From the NCBI GenBank assembly GCA_029783825.1, contig JAREIK010003431.1, positions 122,805 through 186,804 on the forward strand: DNA of 64,000 bases, given 5' to 3'. How positions within the stretch are numbered: position 1 is the first letter of the stretch; each line of letters opens with the position of its first letter. This DNA is from Sapria himalayana (taxonomy: Eukaryota > Streptophyta > Magnoliopsida > Malpighiales > Rafflesiaceae). The position numbers and the translations under genes are program-made. Below are positions 59,854 through 64,000 of this stretch, piece after piece. The notes under the pieces were generated by a model, which worked only from the letters and a program-made list of their open reading frames with translations, searched no databases and was not told the origin of the DNA.

Positions 59854-62424
59854 ATTTTTTAGCAACCTTATTTTTTATTATTTTATGAATAATTTGAAAA
59901 ATAGAAAAACATGTAATGTATTATGACATAAATATATCAATATGTATCTTGAGTAGTAATCAACACAAATAATTAAATATCTCAATTTTTTTTTGGTCGT
60001 ATCTCTATAATATCTTATAATATTTGAGTGTATCATAATTAATAAGTTAGTAATGAAGCTAAATTGACACGTATTATAGGATGTTTTGGTAAGATTTCTT
60101 ATCTTACATGCCTTTCACTATAGGATCAAATTGAGAATACATAAGTAAATAATTCAACATAGTCAATCATCGGGAAAGATATCTTATTATTAAAAAAAGA
60201 ACTTATAATACTAAATGCTTAATTTTACATAAAAGTTTTCATAGTCTTTTGATCTTGAAAATAAATATTAATTAAAATAAAAATAAAATCAAAGTTGAGT
60301 TATTTGGAAAAATAACTCACAAAGAATTAATTAATATGACAATCAAGAATTAGTAAGATTCACAAAAATAACAAAGTCCTAAATTAGATATAATTATATT
60401 CAATTATTTTTAAATACTTATAATTGATCACAATAATATTTTGAAAATTAGAAAAAACATAGTGAATATGATACGATTATCACTAAAATGTGCTCTAGCT
60501 ATTATGTCAATAATCTAGGAGTCTATAATTAATATACGATTGAAACAATTAGTGATACTTGAAAAAAGAGATATTTGTTATCTTAAAGATTTTTTTTTAT
60601 ATTTTTCTTTAGTAAGTATCATGATGGATGTATTTTATGAGAATATTTTGATAATTCTAATTATTAATATTCAATATATATCTCTCAATATTATGTAAAA
60701 CTCTCGGTTTTCTCTTAGAAAATAATATCTAATGACTATTTCTAGTGCGATTCATCTTCTTGTTGTATTATTAATAGAGGTTTTCTTTCATCAACCTCAC
60801 ATGTGATAATATTTCTCTATGCTAATTCTTCTACAAATAAAAGTTTCACAAACTTCTATTTTTTTGCTAGGTCAAATTAGGGTTTAATTTTTTTCAAAAA
60901 AATCAATACATTGTTGAAATCCTAATTAAGGATTGTGCCTAGAAAAAGATAAATCATTGTCACTGGCACCATTTCATTGTGTGACCATTGCCTGACTATC
61001 GCCTGATCGAAACCTTTCACAGCATGTCTGTCGCACCATCACTGCATGTTTGACACAATTATATATTGTTGTACCATTGCCAAAATTATGATGATGGAGG
61101 ATGTTGATGACCATTTTGCTGCTGTCCGTTCTGTTCCATACAATGGGCATCCGATAACAAAGGATGAAATTTGAAACAATTTTATTGTTGATGCACAATA
61201 ACATAGGGTTTTATAGCCCTAACTCACACATGTCTTATGTTTTTTATTTAAGGTATTACTCTGATATCATATTTAAATCTGAAATAATGAATGATATTAA
61301 TGTAGTAATACTCGACAAGAAAATCATACATCAAATATCCTTATATAATAGTTAAAAATGATTAGGAGAAGATATAGGTTAGATATTTTCATCAAAAAAC
61401 ATAAAATAAAATTTAAGCAATAAAAAACTGCATCAAGAATTATTGTTTGTGGAATGTGGTGTGAGCAAGGGTGTCTCGCCTAACTATTATTTTTGTCTTA
61501 TTAATTTGTTGAAATTTGTTAAAATGAATATAGGATGAGTTATTTTGCATTGGGAAATTAATATACTCATGTATTCATACTAACACACACACACGCAGAC
61601 ATATTATAATAGTAGTTTAAAAGGTGTACATTATGCATGCCTTGTCAAAATAATAGTGAAATACCATATGTATGAGTTGAATATGTAGGGGGATTATATT
61701 ATTTGGAGAACTAAATTTCATATGATAAATTCTGATATGTAAAAAAGGTACTTAGATGATCTCAACAAGTTTATGCTCTAAAAATAGAAAAATAACTTAC
61801 TGTATGCTTTCATATTTAAATTTGTACATTATGTTATAAGTAATGACACTCATTTTGTATTTAATATTGTTCTTTGATTATCCATGATCAGATTGGTTTT
61901 CCTCATCACTGGTGAACAGGCTAGAGAGACAAGTGGTTCCACATTTTTTCTCCGGGAAATCATCAGCTCATACCCCACAGAAATACATGGAATGTAGAAA
62001 TTATCTTGTTGCTAAACACATCGAGAATCCAGGGAAGGTGCTTACTGTTTCTGATTGTCAAGGATTAATAACTGTTGTTGACAATGATGATTTGACTCGA
62101 ATAGTTCGGTTTCTCGATCATTGGGGAATTATCAATTATTGTGCAGCTCATACAACTACAGAATCTTGGAATCTGGAGGCCTGTTTAAGCGAGGATCAGA
62201 ATGGTGAGATTCATGTGCCATCAGTTGCTTTAAAGTCCATTGATAGTTTGATCAAGTTTGATAAGCCCAAAAGTAGGCTAAGGGTAGCTGATGTTTATGG
62301 TTCATCATGTCAAGATGATAATTGTAGTGATATGGACAATCGAATTCAAGAGCATTTATCTGAAAGTCAATGCTTCTATTGCTGTCTGCCTATGGACTCT
62401 GAGTACTATCAGTCACAGAAAGTG
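29650..62424 (+). CDS. SWI3C: SWI/SNF complex subunit SWI3C-like (CHB3), 5' part; join(29650..29677, 29756..30292, 61892..62424)
   Basis: SWI3C is a core subunit of plant SWI/SNF chromatin remodellers and acts in the nucleus with a Brahma-type ATPase. The three exons give 366 residues in one open frame. Seen in order: 'DGRGKWKRKKR' (10-20), the basic start typical of SWI3C; an acidic stretch with six Asp in a row (about 35-55); the 'DQERSD' region and 'GKGVIKQFGSR', just before the first long-intron junction; SWIRM (about 199-290) with 'LERQVVPHFFSGKS' and 'VRFLDHWGIINYCA'; 'SIDSLIKFDKPK'; and the first C-x2-C of the zinc finger (CFYCCLPMDSEYYQSQK). The SANT domain, the rest of the finger and the C-terminal coiled coil lie outside the window. 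The exon phases (1, 1, 0) join without a break. Assignment to SWI3C rather than SWI3A/B/D rests on the N-terminus and the text around SWIRM. Confidence 0.9.
29756..30292 (+). CDS. SWI3C: SWI3C coding exon 2 (N-terminal acidic and conserved region)
   Basis: The 537-nt exon runs from 'DGRGKWKRKK' to '...VPSHS' plus one base. It ends TTCAG|GCAAGC, a strong GC-type 5' splice site: the exon ends in AG and the intron continues AAGC, as expected for GC introns. If not spliced, the frame continues to a stop at 30,379-30,381, giving a short protein without SWIRM. Confidence 0.85.
30600..33239. other. Intronic AT-rich sequence without recognisable features
   Basis: This stretch is AT-rich with no domain or clear repeat. 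A segment at about 31,180-31,360 has the GGC/TGGC flavour of the old hAT-like fragments (CTTGGCATTGGCTAGGC), but lacks ends. Confidence 0.3.
33240..33480. mobile_element. Old hAT-MITE-like relic
   Basis: It contains 'TTGGTGGCCCAATTAAGCCA' followed by 'CTATGCTGTGTCG', which closely matches segments of the hAT-like copies at 44,800 and 47,040. The ends are not recognisable. Confidence 0.45.
33851..34080. mobile_element. Partial hAT-like end (TAAAGGTGTCAAATGGG)
   Basis: It opens with TAAAGGTGTCAAATGGG, one base from the family terminus, and has the usual interior words (CACTTGGGCCACTGTGCC, GGTATGGCTTGACT). No matching right end or 8-bp duplication was found. It abuts family R sequence at 34,081. 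Confidence 0.5.
34081..35610 (+). repeat. Dispersed repeat 'family R', copy A
   Basis: It aligns by eye with 57,361-58,900, for example 'GTAAGACATGCATAAGATG' against 'GTGAGACATGCATAAGATG', 'GAATCTTATGATATGCAG' against 'GAATTTTATGATATGTAG', and 'GAAAATAAAGTTTCGGTG' against 'GAAAATAAAGTTTCGACG'. The GC-richer end has hAT-like words (GCACGACTCAATTGAGCCGTGC). The class is not known; no domain is encoded. Confidence 0.65.
35611..36389. other. Intronic AT-rich stretch between family R copies
   Basis: I see nothing assignable here. It could be an eroded part of copy B's left side. Confidence 0.25.
36469..37211. mobile_element. GATACG-family TIR element, copy 1 (8-bp TSD GTTAATTG)
   Basis: The ends are TAAAGAAGCAC and the inverse of CTAAGAAGCAC, and the 8-bp duplication is GTTAATTG at 36,461-36,468 and 37,212-37,219. 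The interior has 'GGATACGTGTCCGATACGCCAC' words (shortened here) on the left and 'TCGTATCCCCGTACTCGTATTCG' words on the right, a G-rich minisatellite and an AT-rich part. It is non-coding. An 8-bp duplication would fit hAT, but the terminal bases are not typical, so the superfamily is open. Confidence 0.8.
36694..36882 (+). repeat. 27-bp G-rich minisatellite, seven units
   Basis: Units start at 36,694, 36,721, 36,748, 36,775, 36,802, 36,829 and 36,856. The core is TTTTGCGGGGTGGCGGGGAG plus GGCGTGA. Units 5-7 carry T-to-C at the third position. It then decays into GGGTGGGGGGGGA. Each unit has four G-runs. Confidence 0.92.
37335..38046. mobile_element. GATACG-family TIR element, copy 2, nested (8-bp TSD TGTAGAGG)
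   Basis: The ends are CTATGTTGCACGGACAC and the inverse of CTGTGTTGCACGGATAC. The 8-bp duplication TGTAGAGG lies at 37,327-37,334 and 38,047-38,054. Inside are 'GACACGGATACGGACACGGG', a C-rich minisatellite, and a right part full of CGGACACGTATCCGACGCG-type palindromes. The left 100 bp match copy 3 at 41,344 closely. Confidence 0.9.
37597..37790 (-). repeat. 25/29-bp C-rich (G-rich on minus) minisatellite, seven units
   Basis: The anchor TTCCGAAAC occurs at 37,597, 37,622, 37,647, 37,676, 37,705, 37,734 and 37,763, so spacings are 25, 25, then four times 29. Between anchors are runs of six to eight C and 'CCCACTCCCGCCCGCC'. The minus strand is strongly G-rich. Confidence 0.9.
38818..40923 (+). 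mobile_element. pogo/Lemi1-type Tc1/mariner element (TA target)
   Basis: The left end CAGTGGAATCTCTCTAAATT and the right end (inverse TAATAGAACCTCCCTAAATT) match each other and resemble the plant Emigrant/Lemi1 terminus CAGTAAAACCTCTATAAATT. TA flanks both sides (38,816-38,817 and 40,924-40,925). Total length is 2,106 bp. It contains a damaged transposase gene. Such elements are much rarer in plants than hAT or CACTA, at least as copies with transposase remains. Confidence 0.85.
39150..40640 (+). pseudogene. pogo-type transposase (CENP-B-like HTH, DDE_1), broken
   Basis: The HTH_Tnp_Tc5/CENP-B part is seen as 'KHPELDNVLAIWVLQCQAR' (39,383-39,440) and then 'LAKFNICHGFKAQKLYGES' (39,540-39,595). 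The DDE_1 domain gives 'QDIYNMDET' (39,668-39,694), followed by a TGA at 39,695 where Gly is expected, then 'LFYRM', 'PDRT', 'TNADES' and 'PANTTSKIQPMDAGI' (40,061-40,110). The second catalytic region (VLLLDNAHSH) is in another frame near 39,990. An acidic tail follows near 40,440-40,530. Multiple stops and shifts make it non-functional. Confidence 0.82.
41344..42016. mobile_element. GATACG-family TIR element, copy 3 (8-bp TSD ATAATATA)
   Basis: It starts CTAAGAAGCACAAATATGG and ends CCATGTTTCCTTG. The flanking ATAATATA occurs at 41,336-41,343 and 42,017-42,024; in AT-rich sequence this is weaker evidence than for the other copies. The interior 'GATACAGACACGGGGATACG' and 'TATCCGACGCGTCC' confirm membership. 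It lacks a G-rich minisatellite and is the most diverged of the three. Confidence 0.75.
43206..44248. other. Intronic AT-rich stretch
   Basis: I see no domain. Words such as ATGATATGATATGATGATATGATCATAATTCATATTATGATG (here only named, near 44,070-44,110) form local inverted repeats. Confidence 0.25.
44249..44990. mobile_element. Old hAT-MITE-like copy (left end TAGATGTGTTAAACG)
   Basis: The left end TAGATGTGTTAAACG is a mutated family terminus. The interior is full of GGCACGAC, GGCCCAGCCCGGCC and 'TGGTGGCCCAATTGGGCTACC' words shared with the copy at 46,996. A right end and target duplication could not be found, so the right limit is approximate. The open frames here are GC-content artefacts. 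Confidence 0.6.
44991..46995. other. Intronic sequence without recognisable features
   Basis: AT-rich single-copy-looking sequence with no domain on either strand. Part may be an unrecognised LTR. Confidence 0.3.
46996..47517. mobile_element. hAT-type MITE, copy 4, old (TSD ATTATAAT/ATTATGAT)
   Basis: The left end reads TAAATGTATCAGATAGG and the right end CCAATTTGACATCTCTA. The flanks ATTATAAT (46,988-46,995) and ATTATGAT (47,518-47,525) match in 7 of 8 bases. The interior 'GGTGGCCCAATTAGGCTACC' is shared with other old copies. CpG-poor compared with copies 1 and 2, as expected from long methylation decay. Confidence 0.75.
47577..49584 (-). repeat. Downstream (3') LTR of the Athila-like element
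   Basis: It aligns along its length with 53,370-55,444, for example 'CCAAGAGTTTGTTTGACAT' against 'CCAAGAGCTTGTTAGGTAT', 'AAGATAAAACTAAGT' and 'TTCTACATTTTAGTTTA'. The part near 48,850-49,330 is dense in TCATGAC/GTCATGA words. Confidence 0.7.
51070..53260 (-). pseudogene. Retrotransposon gag and protease remains (Athila-like)
   Basis: The Retrotrans_gag core lies at about 52,640-52,960 on the minus strand: 'EDPNIYIVIFLELCDMVK', 'TIKLMLFPFFKDKVR', 'GSIGSWDELVLIFLTNFF'. The protease region reads 'TLCDLRENIKLM' and 'LSLGEIIPTSLS' at 51,074-51,180, where the family has CDLGAS(I/V)NLMP; the catalytic loop is therefore mutated. Stops break the frame. Gag would build the particle and protease would process it. 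Confidence 0.72.
53370..55444 (-). repeat. Upstream (5') LTR of the Athila-like element
   Basis: This is the partner of the repeat at 47,577-49,584. The two differ considerably, so the insertion is old. It ends near CACCATCCA at 55,436-55,444, the first bases of the LTR on the minus strand. Confidence 0.7.
55445..56279. other. Intronic stretch without recognisable features
   Basis: No domain seen. A short (CCA)n run lies at about 56,086-56,100. Confidence 0.25.
56280..56630. mobile_element. hAT-type MITE, GC-rich, copy 5 (TSD GACCAGTG/GACTAGTG)
   Basis: The left end is TAGAGGTGTCAACGGGCC and the right end GGCCGACCCGTTTGACACATATA. The flanks GACCAGTG (56,272-56,279) and GACTAGTG (56,631-56,638) match in 7 of 8 bases. 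A run of GGGCC/GGCCC words follows the left end. At 351 bp it is the shortest well-bounded copy. Confidence 0.88.
56700..58995 (+). repeat. Dispersed repeat 'family R', copy C (largely uninterrupted)
   Basis: This copy aligns with copy B's pieces and with copy A. It has a private 44-bp tandem duplication (ACTCCAATATTAGGTACATG..., starts 56,912 and 56,956). The right part is GC-richer with hAT-like words and ends ACCCATTTGACACCTCA, as copy B does. It may be a large non-autonomous hAT whose left end I cannot find, or a composite. Confidence 0.65.
58743..58772 (+). repeat. Poly-G run (18 G, T, 11 G)
   Basis: Two homopolymer G runs of 18 and 11 bases are split by one T, inside family R copy C. 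Length may vary between individuals or be inaccurate in assembly. Confidence 0.9.
59150..60450 (-). pseudogene. Ty1/copia integrase fragment (degenerate)
   Basis: On the minus strand 'VDYYSRYILIYL' (about 59,925-59,960) matches the copia integrase 'VDDYSRYTWIYL' region, and 'HQTS', a stop, 'PSIPQQN' then 'IAK' (59,728-59,782) matches 'HQTSCVxTPQQNGVAERKN'. The spacing is compressed, so sequence has been lost between the two. Stops are frequent. No clear reverse transcriptase or LTR pair was found. Confidence 0.62.
59822..59849. repeat. (AT)14 microsatellite
   Basis: Uninterrupted AT dinucleotide run, inside the copia fragment. Confidence 0.9.
60451..61891. other. Intronic stretch leading to the SWI3C acceptor
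   Basis: No domain is clear. The part from about 60,700 to 61,200 may belong to the copia relic's 5' side. The last 400 bp are AT- and T-rich and end in the acceptor CATGATCAG. Confidence 0.3.
61892..62424 (+). CDS. SWI3C: SWI3C coding exon 3 (SWIRM domain and start of zinc finger)
   Basis: The acceptor is CATGATCAG|ATTGG. The first two bases complete the Asp codon begun by base 30,292, giving 'SDWFS', which is what SWI3C has just before 'RLERQVVPHFF'. The exon ends AAAGTG|GTATGT at 62,424, phase 0, directly after 'YQSQK', where the family continues with the rest of the zinc finger. The next exon is not in the window. Confidence 0.9.
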
Positions 62425-62513
62425 GTATGTTCCAGCACCAACAAGATAAAGACTACCGAAATATGGTTGCACATAAAACCAGCTGAAATTTTGGTATTCC
62501 ATCAAATGCAATT

Positions 62514-62690
62514 TAGAGATGTCAAATGGGTTGTACAGTATTGGCACGATCCATTTTTTTGTGGTCTAGTCAAGTCGCCATGCCATACCAGGCATGACAT
62601 GATATGAATCTCTTGTCATGCTGGCACAACATGGCATCCATATTACTATTCCCGACATGACCCATTTGGTTGTAAGGAAGCAGGTTCATG
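62514..62690. mobile_element. Short hAT-MITE-like relic in the next SWI3C intron
   Basis: The left end is TAGAGATGTCAAATGGG. It contains 'TTGGCACGATCCATTTTTTT' and ends near GACCCATTTGG. It has no clear target duplication. The open frame from SWI3C exon 3 runs into it only because the intron start has no early stop. Confidence 0.6.
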
Positions 62691-63120
62691 TCAGTTATGG
62701 GCAGGGTATTGGATAATATGAATTGAATGTTTACATTTAAAATATTTTAAAATTTTAATTTATATATATTTAAAAATTAAAATATTATATTTATATTTAA
62801 AATAATATAATTTAAAAAGATAAAAGTATACATGCAATGTATATTACATATTTATACTGTGTAATAAAATTAAATAAATTAAAGTAAAATCAATAATTAA
62901 ACAAATTATTTGACATTTGGATCAACGATCAGCTCTAAAATGAAAAAATAATATAAGATGAAGCATAATTGACATAAATCTAAAAATAAACAAAATATCA
63001 TATTATATAAAAAAAATAATCCAAAATAGCTTGAGTCATCAATTCATGTCTTTAGTATGATAGTGCAGATATAGATCATCATCGTTATATATGCATCTGA
63101 AGGTATCGCTAATGATCGGT
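62691..63120. other. Intronic AT-rich stretch
   Basis: No feature seen. Confidence 0.25.
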
Positions 63121-63163
63121 GTTTTTAAAGGCATTTTTAATGCTTTGGCACGTGCCTCAAGGT

Positions 63164-63657
63164 GAGGCATTCGTAAAATGCCTCAAGGCGAGGCATTCGT
63201 AAAATGCCTCAAGGCGAGGCATTCGTAAAATGCCTCAAGGCGAGGCATTCGTAAAATGCCTCAAGGCGAGGCATTCGTAAAATGCCTCAAGGCGAGGCAT
63301 TCGTAAAATGCCTCAAGGCGAGGCATTCGTAAAATGCCTCAAGGCGAGGCATTCGTAAAATGCCTCAAGGCGAGGCATTCGTAAAATGCCTCAAGGCGAG
63401 GCATTCGTAAAATGCCTCAAGGCGAGGCATTCGTAAAATGCCTCAAGGCGAGGCATTCGTAAAATGCCTCAAGGCGAGGCATTCGTAAAATGCCTCAAGG
63501 CGAGGCATTCGTAAAATGCCTCAAGGCGAGGCATTCGTAAAATGCCTCAAGGCGAGGGATTCGTAAAATGCCTCAAGGCGAGGCATTCGTAAAATGCCTC
63601 AAGGCGAGGCATTCGTAAAATGCCTCAAGGCGAGACATTCGTAAAATGCCTCAAGGC
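63164..63657. repeat. 26-bp hairpin minisatellite, 19 units in perfect phase
   Basis: The unit GAGGCATTCGTAAAATGCCT plus CAAGGC repeats 19 times with no length change; units start at 63,164 and every 26 bp to 63,632. Only unit 16 (GAGGGATT) and unit 19 (GAGACATT) differ. GAGGCATT and AATGCCTC inside each unit are inverse complements, so every unit can form an 8-bp stem. The flanks (GGCATTTTTAATGC on the left, GGCATTAAAAATAGC on the right) are also inverse to each other. Confidence 0.96.
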
Positions 63658-63687
63658 ATTAAAAATAGCATTGAACTTCATTCACAA

Positions 63688-63835
63688 AATGGAGCTCCAC
63701 GTGAGCTTCGTTGAGCTCGATGGAGCTCCTGGAGCTCCACCGCACTCCATGATGGAGCTTTACGAAGCTCCGTCATGGAGCTCTACGAGTTCTCTAAGCT
63801 CCATGATGGAGCTCTACAGAGCTACATTGAGCTTT
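63688..63835. repeat. Cluster of GAGCTC palindromes
   Basis: Within about 150 bp GAGCTC occurs six times, together with near copies, usually as TGGAGCTC. One stretch, AGCTCCATGATGGAGCT (63,796-63,812), is two 8-base inverse arms around a single G. Confidence 0.85.
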
Positions 63836-64000
63836 TCGTGGATCCGAGGAGAGGGGCGAGGGCAAGGGGAGAGGGGTGAGGGAGAGGGAAATGGGCAAGG
63901 GAAAATTAAAAAAATATTTATATAATAAACTATCAAAATTTATTAAAATTTGATAATAGTATTAGTTAATAAATATATTAAATTAATAAATAGTATTAAA
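63836..64000. other. Purine-rich then AT-rich sequence at the window end
   Basis: A short GA/GGGGA-rich stretch (63,846-63,905) leads into AT-rich intron sequence. The next SWI3C exon has not been reached. Confidence 0.5.

Larger units (their letters stand above)
30293..61891 (+). other. SWI3C giant intron (~31.6 kb, GC-AG)
   Basis: The donor is AG|GCAAGC at 30,293 and the acceptor GATCAG| ends at 61,891, an intron of 31,599 bp. Its content is almost wholly transposon-derived: hAT MITEs, GATACG elements, family R copies, a pogo-type element, an Athila-like element and a copia fragment. I found no other host gene in it on either strand. Confidence 0.82.

Noticed and set aside
61912..62607. 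Open frame taken as a whole gene
   Set aside because: The frame is an internal SWI3C exon. Its real left edge is the acceptor at 61,891, and the last 60 codons read into the intron and a hAT relic.
63164..63657. CRISPR-like array
   Set aside because: The units are directly adjacent with no unique spacers, and the context is a plant intron.
63620..63925. Open frame of about 101 residues
   Set aside because: It starts inside the minisatellite and runs through the GAGCTC cluster and a GA-rich stretch; there is no domain.
1..64000. tRNA, rRNA, snRNA genes and chloroplast or mitochondrial insertions
   Set aside because: I looked for conserved tRNA boxes and known organelle gene motifs on both strands by eye and saw none. 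A covariance-model scan would be needed to exclude them fully.

Overview
This is a nuclear genome window from a flowering plant. It is AT-rich, has one recognisable host gene, and is otherwise a thick layering of transposable elements: LINE, CACTA, hAT, PIF/Harbinger, pogo/Lemi1-type, Ty3/gypsy Athila-like and Ty1/copia. Nothing in the sequence fixes the species. The very long TE-filled intron suits large-intron angiosperms such as some non-grass monocots, but that is only a guess.

Layout. 1-5.0 kb: a decayed plant L1-type LINE, with a gag-like CCHC ORF1 and an endonuclease/RT/RNase H ORF2. 6.07-8.04 kb: a nearly uninterrupted purine tract on the + strand. 8.04-9.30 kb: a worn LTR fragment related to the Athila-like element further right. 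9.30-23.02 kb: a minus-strand CACTA (En/Spm) relic. Its TNP2-type transposase pseudogene (23.0-19.3 kb) is followed by a TNP1/Transposase_24-type pseudogene (19.2-16.8 kb) and tandem ~1-kb repeat units. The last third of this element is also present in inverted orientation from 9.30 kb, so 9,303-18,500 is a giant imperfect palindrome. A hAT MITE sits in only one arm. 23.3-28.3 kb: a second copy of that MITE in a GA-rich tract, an AT-rich satellite-like array, a MITE-like inverted repeat and an orphan CACTA-type end. 28.3-29.5 kb: a PIF/Harbinger relic ending about 145 bp before the host gene's start codon.

The host gene, + strand from 29,650, is a SWI3C-type SWI/SNF chromatin-remodelling subunit. 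A 28-nt first coding exon and a 537-nt second exon are followed by an intron of about 31.6 kb (30,293-61,891). This intron has a non-canonical GC donor and an AG acceptor. The next exon (61,892-62,424) carries the SWIRM domain and the first half of the zinc finger. Further exons lie beyond the window. The reading frame is open across all three exons and the splice phases agree.

The giant intron records successive TE insertions. An unclassified dispersed repeat ('family R', three copies) was invaded by a hAT MITE, by GC-rich terminal-inverted-repeat elements rich in the word GATACG (one of them inserted six bases inside the hAT MITE), and by a pogo/Lemi1-type element. An uninterrupted family R copy at 56.7 kb supplies empty sites for several of these events. 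Further right are an Athila-like element without recognisable pol, a copia integrase fragment, and (in the next intron) a perfectly phased 26-bp hairpin minisatellite of 19 units. No tRNA, rRNA, CRISPR array or organelle-like gene was seen.
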